Below, piece after piece: positions 55,101-64,000 of a stretch of 64,000 nt of DNA. The translations under genes and the position numbers were made by a program. Position 1 is the first letter of the stretch. Every line of letters starts with the position of its first letter. The notes below the pieces were generated by a model that had not been told where the DNA came from, did not search any database, and saw only the letters and a list, made by a program, of their open reading frames with translations. The stretch spans positions 234,826,015 to 234,890,014 of the forward strand of contig NC_133332.1 of the NCBI RefSeq assembly GCF_042186555.1. The letters are read 5' to 3'. Source of the stretch: Aquarana catesbeiana. Taxonomy: Eukaryota; Chordata; Amphibia; Anura; Ranidae.

Positions 55101-57306
55101 TGAAGACAAAAAAATGGTTAACAATAAAGCACAGTAAACGGTAAAGTATAAAAAATTGCATACCTGAAAAGCAAACATGATAAAACATAATAACATTAAA
55201 ACATTGCAGAATAGAATACAGTAAAAAAGAGCAGAACAATAGAGAGAGAATAGAGAGAGAGAGAACAATAAAACAACAACTATTTTTTTTTATTTTATAT
55301 ATTTTTTTGTTTTTGTTTTTTACACTTTTTTTTGTAACTAACTTTTATAACTGTAACCGGTTCCAGGTTCGGGTCTCTCAAATGCTGTACCCTACGCTAA
55401 TACTCAACTAGTGCATGGTAGCGTTCAAAACATTCACCAATGCAAAGACCAGGATTGTCAGGACAGGGGGGAAAATAATAGCGGGTGTCACGCCTATATC
55501 CGCGATTGCTGCAGACACGACATCAATTAGGATTGGCGAATGCAGCAGGAAGGGCACTATGGGCACGACGGGCCTGTTTGTCTTCTTCTTGGTGGCAGCG
55601 GGACACTACTTGTGCTTGCCACCTCACCAGCTTGAACTGCACTTATGGGACTCGCCACGTCACCAAGTGTTACTGCAGTGCTGGTTTGACTACGACCGGG
55701 GTGTACTAGGCTGTTGGTGCTTGCCAGTTCACCAAAACGCTACCAAAAAAATTTTTAGCGATCGCAGGGATCAGCCCTGACTCTGCGAACGCTGCAGTTA
55801 TGTGTTTAGTGCTTTGTGACAGTGATCGATCGATACTGCACTTGGGTGGGCTGGGCTGGGCCGGGCGAAGGGGGCAAAACGCAGGTGCTAGCAGGTATCT
55901 GGGCTGATCCCGCTAACACTGCGTTTTTGGGAACCCTAAACTGCTGGGGACGCTAGTATAGATCTGATCGGATCAGATATTGATCCGTTCAGATACTATA
56001 CCACTAAGGGAGGCGTATGCTGTGTGCGTGGGTGTTAGCGGTACTGGCATTAACCTGACGCTGCCTGGGGCTGGTGCTTGCCAGTTCACCAAAACGCTAC
56101 CAAAAAAACTGTTAGCGATCGCAGGGATCAGGCCTGACTCTGCGAACGCTGCAGTTATGCGTTTAGTGTTTTGTAAGTGACAGTGACCGATCTATACTGC
56201 ACTTGGGTGGGCTGGGCTGGGCGGAGGGGCAAAACGCAGGTGCTAGCAGGTATCTGGGCTGATCCCGCTAACACTGCGTTTTTGGGAACCCTAAACTGCT
56301 GGGGACGCTAGTATAGATCTGATCGGATCAGATATTGATCCGTTCAGATACTATACCACTAAGGGAGGCGTATGCTGCGTGCGTGGGTGTTAGCGGTACT
56401 GGCGCTAATCTGACGCTGCCTGGGGCGACGCATATCATCGCCGGGCGATCAGGGGGCTAAACCTTTATTCAGTAATAAACAGCGGGTGCCCTGACACTAT
56501 AAAAAATAAACAAACTAACCAGCATTACCCGTAACAGTTATACGGTGATCAGTGGTGAAAGGATTAACTAGGGGGCAATCAAGGGGTTAAAACATTTATT
56601 AGGTAGTATATGGGGGTCCCTGTCGCTATAAAACACTGACGGCGAACCTAAATATTTACCTCCCTAACTAGCGTCACCAGTGACACTAATACAGCGATCA
56701 GAAAAATGATCGCTTAGTGACACTGGCGACGGGGGGTGATCAAGGGGTTAAAACTTTATTAGGAGGGGTTAGGGGGGTACCCTAGACCTAAAGGGGGCTA
56801 ACACTAACTGCCCTACCACACTAACTGCCACAAACTGACACCAATGCAGTAATCAGAAAAAAAAAACAAAAAAAACTGCTTGGTGTCAGTGTGACAGGGG
56901 GGGGGGGTGATCCGGGGGTTAAGGGGGGTGTAAAGTGTGCCTGGCATGTTCTACTGTGTGTGTGTTGTGCACTCACATTGATGTCTTCTCTCCTCGGCGC
57001 CGGAACGGAAACTGCCGAGCCTAGGAGAGATGACATCATTTCCTCTGCCTCTGTGTACTACACAGAGGCAGGGGAAGATTCCGATTGGCTGGGAGCAATC
57101 GCGAGGGGGGGGGCCACGAATGGATGGTCTCCCCCTCAAATCTGATCGCTGCCAGACCAAAGCCGACCGCCTCGGGCACCGGGGGGGGGCTTGTCCGATC
57201 GGACCCCCCTCCCGCGGGAAGGCAATCACGTACCAGGTACCTGATTTTGCTAGCCCGTGCCATTCTGCCGACGTATATCGTCGTAAGGCGGTCGGCAAGT
57301 GGTAAA
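52135..57306 (-). mobile_element. piggyBac-type non-autonomous element, copy C (complete, inverted)
   Basis: Starts TTAACCACTTCAGCCC and ends GGCGGTCGGCAAGTGG followed by TAAA, a one-base variant of TTAA. It is the inverted counterpart of copy B along its whole length: tail (52139-52560), modules (52600-53940), AT-rich segment with the TCTATT/AATAGA repeats (54000-55370), transposase relic (55390-55560), direct duplication (55715-56430) and GC-rich end. It differs by many substitutions and small indels, and is more diverged from copies A/B than A is from B. Confidence 0.85.
55390..55560 (-). pseudogene. piggyBac transposase Cys-rich relic, further deleted
   Basis: On the minus strand the sequence equivalent to 34090-34221 of copy B is present (GGATATAGGCGTGACACCCG, CTGACAATCCTGGTCTTTGC, GAACGCTACCATGCACTAG), but about 125 bp corresponding to 33967-34092 is missing at the junction CCTAATTG|ATGTCGTGTCTG. 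The CxxC-rich end is thus only partly encoded. Non-functional. Confidence 0.75.
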
Positions 57307-57420
57307 CTTAACGTTCATGGTTTTTGAGGATGCAATCTATCCATCTTGTTTTCTATCATCCTCTTCTCCTTTTTCATCCCATGTTTCCCAGCATCAGGGT
57401 CTTTTCCAATGAGGGAACGG
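57303..57420 (+). mobile_element. BovB/Sauria-like SINE, right half
   Basis: Continues the left half with CTATCCATCTTGTTTTCTATC, CCTCTTCTCCTTTTTCATCC and CAGCATCAGGGTCTTTTCCA, the expected following segment of Sauria/BovB-type sequence. Together with 52040-52134 this shows copy C inserted into a pre-existing SINE. Confidence 0.75.
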
Positions 57421-57660
57421 ATGGCCCTACGTTCGCATCCGTCCCTGGCGGATTGGATTGGGTGAGATCTAATGAAAATGGACATGCTGTCCATTTCCGT
57501 CCGATCTCTCCATAGCAACTATCAGCGCTCAACAAGCCCCTCCCCGCTCAGTGAGCAGAGAGGGACCTGTCATCCGCCGGCTCAGCGGAGATCAACGGAG
57601 AGATCTCCCGCTGAGCTGGCGGACAGAGGTGGACTCCATGGCAGCAGATCCGCCTTGTGA
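57421..57660. other. unassigned; possible MITE
   Basis: GGACATGCTGTCCATTTCCGTCC and two GATCTC... blocks suggest small inverted repeats (TCAGCGGAGATC / GAGATCTCCCGCTGA), but no outer ends were defined. Confidence 0.4.
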
Positions 57661-57661
57661 G

Positions 57662-57972
57662 AATGAAGCCTCACAGCACTAGGGTTGTTGTTTCGAATAC
57701 CAACCACGGCACTACCTGTCTAGAGTTTGCATGTTCTCCCTGTACTTGCGTGGATTTCCTCCGGGTACTCTGGTTGACTCCCACACTCCAAGATGTGCTG
57801 GTAGGTTCACTGGCTCCTGTCTAAATTGGCCCTAGTATGTGTATGTGTGAATGTGAGTTAGGGACTTTATTTCGTAAGCTCCAAGAGGGCAGGGACTAAT
57901 GTGAATGTACAATATACGTGCTGCATAAATTGATGGCACTATATAAGTACCTGTAAATAAATAAGTAAATAA
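57662..57972 (+). mobile_element. tRNA-derived SINE, copy 2
   Basis: Plus-strand relative of 50710-51060: B-box remnant GTTTCGAATACC, GAGTTTGCATGTTCTCCCTG, CCGGGTACTCTGGTTGACTC, TAAATTGGCCCTAGTATG, and a tail GCATAAATTGATGGCACTAT with TAAATAAATAAG. The 5' A-box is worn. Confidence 0.82.
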
Positions 57973-58335
57973 ATCGAAATCAGCAATTAAATGATCACTC
58001 TAGCAACAGATGGTGTTTAGTAGAGGCCTTCTACAAGGAGCAAGAAATAGTGTTTCAGTCCTCTGTACAGCCTGTGATAATTGGCAGAACAGAACTATAG
58101 AAGCAAATTGGTGGATTCAGAGGCCAGTGATGTCACAGCCGCTCAGCTTTTTTCTTCTGTTCCAATTCAGAATACACATTGGGAGATTTTCCTAGAGAAG
58201 ATATAAGAGCTTCAGCAATCAAAAATAGAAGGAGATAATAACGGCGCCCTATTATCACGTTGGTACACTATCCTGCTATCGGCCTAGTACAGCATTAAAC
58301 GTCAGAAGTGGGAAGCTCATCAATACACTTTGTAC
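57973..58335. other. unassigned intronic sequence
   Basis: No recognised structure between the SINE and the exd3 exon donor. Confidence 0.5.
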
Positions 58336-58439
58336 CTGTTTGTGCACCTCACAGAGGTCAATCACATTGCACAACTCGACTCCTCGGAAGGCAGTGTGTG
58401 TGGCATCAAGACTTTGAAAATCCCCATGCATACCATATC
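58336..58439 (-). CDS. exd3: EXD3 exon: exonuclease motif II region
   Basis: A 104-nt minus-strand exon with acceptor GTCTTGTGCAG and donor CAG|GTACAAAG. It starts two bases into a codon and ends in phase 0, matching 51427-51631. Translation: YGMHGDFQSLDATHTAFRG, then VELCNVIDLCEVHKQ. The Asp in HGDFQSL corresponds to motif II of DEDDy exonucleases (G-x-x-x-x-D-L-x-x-L), and the IDL-CEVHKQ stretch is the following strand (DLLxVHxQ in EXD3). Motif I (DxE) must lie in an exon beyond 64000 on this strand, so the window holds only the 3' part of the gene. Confidence 0.92.
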
Positions 58440-58741
58440 CTGCACAAGACATAATTCACATTTCCATATTACAACCTGAGAGAGATTAGAATTAAACTAT
58501 TGCAATAGATAATAACCAATGACCTTCTAACCCTATGAAATAGAAGGAGGCTTTAACATTTTTAGATAATTTGCCATTATTTTCTGCTGAGAGAGAGCAA
58601 AAAAAATCAGTTCTGAAATGGCTTATAACCAAGTTTAAAAACATTATAGGAAATGTAAATGTCATATTAAAGACAACTTCTGAGGAAAAATAAAAGTGGG
58701 ATGACAGATGTTCTCCTGATCCCGACTATACTACCTGGTAA

Positions 58742-59745
58742 TAAGAAATTCCCCTAAGTGGACTTTACCGGCACTTTGCTAAGGATAATATATATGTGTA
58801 TTTACGTAATAATTGTATATAACAGAGTATAAGAAATAACAGAATTTTTATTTAAACATAACATGGCTTAAAAACATGGTATTTCATAGATTTCACAAAG
58901 CATATTAAATAGTTACATAAATCACTAGTGTGATATTCTTCACAGAGCAATAAGTTATGCGGGAGCTCTTTATTCACACCCGACGCGTTTCGGAATAAAC
59001 AGTTTTTTTGTTCTTCTTCAGGGATGTAGCAAAAAAAGAGCAATTCGTCTAGAACATATTAGAATATAGGATAATAAGTGAAATTATCACACTTTCTATG
59101 TGTATGGATATACATATCATCCAATCATGATTGGGTAGGGATAAATCACTTACTTTGTAATATGCTAGATTAGGTTCCTTTAAAAATCCAAAACTGGAAT
59201 GGTATTGGGCATTGTTGCTGGTGCAATTATTGTAAAAAACATCAGGGTTAGTACTGGATGGTGTCAGCTATTGATGGTCCCAATTAAATTGGATTTTTAA
59301 AGGAACCTAATCTAGCATATTACAAAGTAAGTGATTTATCCCTACCCAATCATGATTGGATGATATGTATATACATACACATAGAAAGTGTGATAATTTC
59401 ACTTATTATCCTATATTCTAATCTGTTCTAGACGAATTGCTCTTTTTTTGCTACATCCCTGAAGAAGGACAAAAACACTGTTTATTCCGAAACGCGTCGG
59501 ATGTGAATAAAGAGCTCCCGCATAACTTATTGCTCTGTGAAGAATATCACACTAGTGATTTATGTAACTATGTAATATGCTTTGTGAAATCTATGAAATA
59601 CCATGTTTTTAAGCCATGTTATGTTTAAATAAAAATTCTGTTACTTCTTATACTCTGTTATATACAATTCTTACGTAAATACACATATATATTATCCCTA
59701 GCAAAGTGCCGGTAAAGTCCACTTAGGGGAATTTCTTATTCAATA
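58742..59745. mobile_element. foldback element with 450-bp arms
   Basis: Arms 58742-59189 and 59291-59745 are near-perfect inverted repeats around a 100-bp loop. Examples: AAGAAATTCCCCTAAGTGGA with TCCACTTAGGGGAATTTCTT, and CCGACGCGTTTCGGAATAAA (approximate) with TTTATTCCGAAACGCGTCGG. Mirror-image 63-codon frames on opposite strands are a by-product. ACTACCTGGTAA occurs at 58730 and 59811, just outside, possibly a long target duplication that includes 65 extra bases on the right. Confidence 0.93.
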
Positions 59746-59822
59746 ATAGTATTTGGATGTGGCACAGCTTTGGTTCACCTAGGGAAGCTAATCACCCCAT
59801 ATTGATCAATACTACCTGGTAA

Positions 59823-60343
59823 GTTACTTGAGCCGCAATAAGAATGCAAGACTGGAGTGCAGGATTTTCAGACAGGAGTGCAGGATTTTCAGACAGGCTG
59901 TATGCTTGTTCCAAGTCACTGGCAGTGAAGCTCAGGATAACATGACAGCCCAGCAATCTGCAACTGTGATACAAGTTAGAAATGTAAGCTCCTAGATTTT
60001 TATCCTCACCAATTTAGGGCCTGCCTGCTCACATCATTGTATTGTAAAAGAAACTGTATCTGGAATTTTTCTGGGTTGTATCCATGTTTTTTGGAAATAT
60101 GGACATGTGACTTGTAAATTGCACTAATTAAAATGCATATTGCCTTTTTAGTGCATTTCTATGCATCGCAATTGGCTATAATGTAAGAAAAACGCACAAA
60201 TGATGCAGCAAGCAGGATTTTTCAAACGCCCAATGCACTACCTTCTAATCCAGTACACCAGGGTAAGGAGCTTTGAAGTTGGTAATGTTAACTATTTGTA
60301 TGCATTTTGAGCATGCTGTGATCCTGCGTTGTAACCCACATAA
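59823..60343. other. unassigned intronic sequence
   Basis: Contains only a short direct duplication (GTGCAGGATTTTCAGACAGG, 59858-59897). Confidence 0.5.
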
Positions 60344-60685
60344 AATAGGATTTACAGCTTACCTGTAAAATCCTTTTCTTGGAGTACATCATGGGACACA
60401 GAGCCTTAAGTAATAACTTAATGGGCATATAGGCACTTTCAGGTGATGGACACTGATATACTCAATCCAGGAAGTTCACTCCCTATATAACCACTCCTCC
60501 TTCCAGGAGCACATCAGTTTTTGTAGCAAAGCAATATACTTAAACCCCAAAAGTGGGGAAAAAACATCTGTGTCCCATGATGTACTTTAAGAAAAGGATT
60601 TTACAGGTAAGCTGTTATAAAAATCCTATTTTCTTTATCATACATCATGGGACACAGAGCCTAAGTAATAACTTAATGGGACGTC
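60344..60685. repeat. DIRS terminal inverted/internal complementary repeats
   Basis: Inverted pair about 60350-60403 and 60575-60625; CATCATGGGACACAGAGCC with AAGTAATAACTTAATGGG recurs directly at 60388-60425 and 60647-60680. The intervening 60430-60570 ends in poly-A/CATCTGTGTCCCATG. Confidence 0.8.
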
Positions 60686-61986
60686 CCATAGCAATGCTAC
60701 TTGAGGGGAGGGAGACACAACCCGCAAGGTACTCCCAGACTTGAGGACCTATACTGCTGCCTGCAGCACACTGCGCCCGAAGGCGATATCCTCATACCTC
60801 CTTACATCCAAATTTTGTGAATGTAATGTACTGAAGACCAAGTTGCGGCATTACAGATCCCAGCTACCGAGGCCTGGTGACGCACTGCCCAAGAAGCACT
60901 AACCGCCCTGGTAGAGTGCGCTTTGACTTGAAAGGGGGGAATCTTACCCCTTAAATTATAAGTTTGAATTATAACTTGCCAAATCCACTTAGCGACAGTG
61001 GATTTCAACGCTGTCTGTCCTTTCTTAGGACCCTCTGGCAGAATAAATAAGACATCAGTCTTTCTGAGCAGCTGTCTTTAAATAGATTTTCACTGCTCTC
61101 ACCACATCAAGACAATGTAGTGACTTCTCTTCCCTGGAATATGGTTTTGGAAAAAATGATGGCAGGACAATATCTTGGTTCAGGTGAAAACCTGAGACCA
61201 CTTTTGGCAAAAAGTCTGGACGAACACCACTCTGTTCTCATGAATAATCAAGTATGGCTCTTTACAAGAGCAGTTAATTCCGAAACCCTCCTTGCTGAGG
61301 ATATAGCAACCAAGAACACCAGCTTCCTTGTCAGAAGGACGAAAGGAATATGCTGCATAGGTTGAAATGGCTTTTTTTGTAATACTGACAAAACTAAGTT
61401 CAAGTCCCAAGGTTTCAAAGGAGGTTTGACTGGAGGATTAAGCCGCATAAAAACCCCGGAATAAAGAATGTGTAGCAAGCGGTCTTTGAAATAAGACCGA
61501 TAAGGCTGAGACTTGGCCTTTAATAGTACTCAAGGCCAACTTCATCTCTACCCCTAATTGTGGAAAGGCAAGAATTCTGCCTATGATATACCTCCAAGAG
61601 TGCCAACCCTTGGATTCACACCAGGAAATATAAGCCCTCCAGACTCTATAATATATAGTCCTGGAAGCTGGCTTTCTTGCATTAATCAAGATAACTGACC
61701 CGGAAAGCCGACGTTTCTTCAGAATGTGGGTTTCAATAGCCAAGCCGTTAAATTTAGCGTTCGTAAGGTAGGATGGAATATCAGCCCCTGTGAGAGTAGG
61801 TCTGGCCGTAGTGGGGGGGACCATGGACTCTCCACTGCCATCTTTACGATTTCTGCATACCAAGACCTTCTGGGCCATGCTGGAGCTACCAGACTTACCA
61901 GCTTTCTTTCCAGCTTGATCCTGCAAAGAAGTCCAGGCAACAACTGAATAGGGGGAAATGCATAGATCAGTGAGAACTGATCCCAT
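60646..61986 (-). pseudogene. DIRS tyrosine recombinase
   Basis: First frame (61986 to 61438) contains RAYISWCESKGWHSWRYI, the N-terminal core-binding domain. A second frame (to 61248) has AISSARRVSELTALVK with the first catalytic Arg. A third (61410-61180) continues it, and a fourth (61008-60802) has KAHSTRAVSASWAVRHQAS with the H-x-x-R catalytic pair and AATWSSVHYIHK. Another frame then resumes DVRRYEDIAFGRSVLQAA. At least four frame changes. The catalytic Tyr expected shortly after AATW..VHTF cannot be placed. The N-terminal part overlaps the RT/RH frame, as in other DIRS elements. Confidence 0.88.
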
Positions 61987-62855
61987 GGGGTCACCAATGC
62001 ATCTGTTCTACATGGGAGTGGATCCCTTGTCCTGGACACAAAGTTGACTAACTTCATGTTGAATCTGGACGCTAGAAGATCTACGTCCGGAGTCCCCCAT
62101 CTTTGGCAAATAGCCCAAAAAATGTTGGGATGAAGAGACCATTCCCCCTGGAATAACTGCTGGCGACTCAAGTAGTCCGCCTGCCAATTCACTATTCCCG
62201 GAATGAAGACTGCCAATAGGCACGGAACATTTCTTTCTGCCCAAGTTAGAATATGGCTCACCTCTCTCTGCGCTGAGAGACTCTTGGTGTCCCCTTGGTG
62301 ATTTATATAGGCCACAGCTGTGGCATTGTCGGATTGGATCCTGACAGGACAATCCCGTAACCTGGAAGTTCAGGCGTTTAGAGCTAGACGCACTGCCCGA
62401 ATCTCTAGGATATTGATGGGCAAGGATCTTTTGGCTCTTGACCACTGTCCCTGTGCAGTTGTCTTCTCTAGTACTACTCCCCAGCCTGAAAGGCTGGCAT
62501 CTGTTGTTACCACTTTCCAGATAACAGGTCTGAAGGATTTTCCTTTCAGCAGATTCTGGGTTAGTAACCACCAACTGAGGCTTTGGGACACCCTTTTGGA
62601 CAGCCGCATTGGCAAGTCTAAAGCTTGAATTGTTTTATTCCAAGTAGACAGGATACTGTTTGGCAACAGTCTTGAATGGAACTGGGCATAGGGAACCGCT
62701 TTGAATGAAGCCACCATCTTTCCTAGCAACCTCATGCAAAGGCGAATGGAGGGATCGCCTTTTGACCTGACCATCCGCACCAGCTCTCTTATGGAGTTGA
62801 TCTTTGTCTGAGGCAAGAACACCTTTTTCTGGGATGTGTCTATGATCAGGCTCAA
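61719..62855 (-). pseudogene. DIRS reverse transcriptase C-terminus and RNase H region
   Basis: One frame runs from 62855 to 61719 with a single in-frame TGA at 62370-62372. It contains RT-thumb-type sequence (MRLLGKMVASFKAVPYAQFH), VVTTDASLSGWGVVL (RNase H first Asp), INILEIRAVRLAL (Glu) and, after the stop, IQSDNATAVAYINHQG (second Asp). Next come ADYLSRQ and WGTPDVDLLASRFNMK, typical of DIRS polyproteins. RNase H would degrade the RNA strand during reverse transcription. One stop plus frame changes at its 5' side. Confidence 0.88.
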
Positions 62856-62907
62856 AGTACTCCAGCCTTTTTATCGGTTTTAAGGAAGATTTTTCTAGGT
62901 TGAGAAT

Positions 62908-63591
62908 TTAACCCAAACTTTCCAGGTAACTGGTTGTAATGCGCACGCTTTGCTCCAAACGAGTTACCAACTGGTCTATTAGCATTAGATCATCTAAGTA
63001 TGCCAAGACTGTTATGCCCTGTGCCCTTAACCTGGCTAGAGGTGGGGCCAGGAATTTTGTAAACACCCGGGGTGCTGTAGCTAGCCCAGAGGGCAAGGCT
63101 AAAAACTGGAAATGCTGCTGTTCTACCTCGAACCGCAGAAACCTTTGGTGAGCGGGAAATGTAGGAACATGCAGATATGCATCCCTGATGTCGATAGACG
63201 CCAGAGGTTCTTCTCCTAGTAGGATAGAAACTACTGACCTGATCGTCTCCATGTGAAAGGAGCGGATCTTCAGGAACGGATTTAGATTATTTAGATCTAG
63301 AATGGGTCCAACATCTCCGTTTGGTTTTGGTACTGTGAAGAGGTTTGAATAAAACCCAAAACCTTGATCTTCTGTGGGGATCTGCATGATCACCCCCTGA
63401 GTCATTAATTGGTCTAGTGCCCGAAACAGAGATTGCCTTTTCTCTGGATCTTTGGGAACATTTAACCTAAGGAAACGAGCAGTGGAAAGTCCCGAAATTC
63501 CAGTACCCCGTGGAGATGACCCATCTGTCCTGAATTTCCACTTGCCAGACTTTTCAAAACTGCAGAAGTCTTCCCCCCACCGCCTCTTCAT
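62908..63591 (-). pseudogene. DIRS reverse transcriptase, N-terminal and catalytic part
   Basis: A 227-codon frame starting ATG at 63591, overlapping the gag stop as ATGA. It contains NLFTVPKPNGDVGPILDLNN (fingers), ASIDIRDAYLHVP (first catalytic Asp), LPSGLATAPRVFTK and TVLAYLDDLMLI, where YLDD is the Y-x-D-D active site. All catalytic Asp are intact. The frame ends TTSYLESLG and is displaced near 62905 (GGGTTAAATT) and again near 62865, before the thumb region resumes at 62855. Reverse-transcribes the element RNA; inactive as it stands. Confidence 0.92.
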
Positions 63592-64000
63592 GATGAGGCT
63601 TTAGGATTCTGCTTTGCAGGTTTCCGGCCCCAGGACTTCTTTTGAGCCCGGGCCTGACCCTGAGGTTTTCCTCTTGAGTCTGAGGGCAGAGGCCTTCGCC
63701 ACTGCCTAGAGGCGGAAGCCCCTGGCACAGGAAAAAGAGCCAGTTTATATGAAGGGTGTTTATACTTTCTTTTGACTGGCAAAAGAGTACTTTTCCCACT
63801 AGAAATTGTTTGTATGTATTTGTCCAAATCATCCCCAAATAGCCGATCCCCATGAAAAGGTAACTTTTTACATGGTGCTTTGGCTGACCAATTTTTTAAC
63901 CACAGGATTCTACGCTTAAGTACTAGTTTAAGCGTAAGGCAGGATGCCTGGTGGATAGAATCTTTAATGACATCTATGGCAAAGCATAATGCTTTTGGTA
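63588..64000 (-). CDS. DIRS gag, C-terminal part (open at window edge)
   Basis: Reading from 64000 the frame is open for about 137 codons to a TGA at 63588-63590. It contains RILWLKNWSAKAPCKKLPF, HGDRLFGDDLDKYIQTISSG and a basic tail (KPQGQARAQKKSWGRKPAK), the pattern of DIRS gag-like ORF1 proteins (LFGxxLDK..). The function, presumably RNA/DNA binding in a nucleoprotein particle, is inferred. The start lies outside the window. The stop overlaps the RT start codon by ATGA. Confidence 0.85.
   Translation of the reverse strand, partial: PKALCFAIDVIKDSIHQASCLTLKLVLKRRILWLKNWSAKAPCKKLPFHGDRLFGDDLDKYIQTISSGKSTLLPVKRKYKHPSYKLALFPVPGASASRQWRRPLPSDSRGKPQGQARAQKKSWGRKPAKQNPKASS

Larger units (their letters stand above)
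60344..64000 (-). mobile_element. DIRS-type tyrosine-recombinase retrotransposon (5' end beyond window)
   Basis: Minus-strand order gag, RT, RNase H, tyrosine recombinase, then terminal repeats: the layout of DIRS elements, which integrate with a tyrosine recombinase rather than an integrase and leave no TSD. At the 3' side, GGATTTACAGCTTACCTGTA...CATCATGGGACACAGAGCC (60350-60403) is inverted as CATGATGTACTTTAAG...TTACAGGTAAGCTG (60575-60615) and repeated directly at 60645-60680, which fits the split terminal/internal complementary repeats of DIRS. Multiple frameshifts and a stop make this copy inactive. It lies on the same strand as exd3. Confidence 0.9.

Noticed and set aside
58852..59628. 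Two near-identical 63-residue proteins on opposite strands
   Set aside because: Mirror copies arising from the arms of a foldback element.

Overview
This is eukaryotic, non-coding-dominated DNA: intronic sequence of a large vertebrate genome, most likely a frog (inference). The reasons are spliced exons of a conserved vertebrate gene, a DIRS retrotransposon, abundant TTAA-targeting (piggyBac-type) and hAT-type elements, an L2-like LINE with a SINE that shares its tail, a BovB/Sauria-like SINE and long TA microsatellites. No bacterial gene, CRISPR array, rRNA or functional tRNA gene was seen.

The only host gene I can support is exd3 (EXD3, the vertebrate homologue of nematode mut-7), on the minus strand. 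Six exons with GT-AG borders and matching phases were found, in transcript order: 58336-58439, 51427-51631, 43951-44111, 42639-42815, 39439-39492 and 30592-30723. They encode the second half of a DEDDy 3'-5' exonuclease domain (motif II Asp and motif III YAAAD), a basic Pro/Lys linker and most of a C-terminal Mut7-C RNase domain, stopping inside the first zinc-ribbon cysteine pair. The 5' exons lie beyond 64000. The final exon(s) were not found in 1-30591.

Everything else is transposon-derived or unassigned intron. Layout: 1-1765, right part of a large TTAA-flanked piggyBac-type element (copy A). 1766-14340, MITEs, several nested (a three-element TTAA nest at 8025-9953, a second nest at 10124-11889). 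14341-17411, L2-like LINE end and a foldback element split by a hAT element. 17412-30591, scattered MITEs, two foldbacks and unassigned intron. 31151-37959, a palindromic foldback split by copy B (32147-37735). 37960-52134, exd3 exons plus a Tc1 relic, hAT elements, a foldback whose loop holds a Ty3/gypsy fragment, and a SINE. 52135-57306, inverted copy C inserted in a BovB-like SINE. 57660-59822, SINE, exd3 exon and another foldback. 60344-64000, a decayed DIRS element on the gene's own strand.

The most notable architecture is that copies B and C are large inverted repeats bracketing four exd3 exons, and that many foldback elements sit inside the introns of a gene whose nematode relative acts in transposon silencing. 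Element borders were set by eye from terminal inverted repeats (TIRs), target-site duplications (TSDs) and comparison between copies in the window; family names are inferences from termini and motifs.
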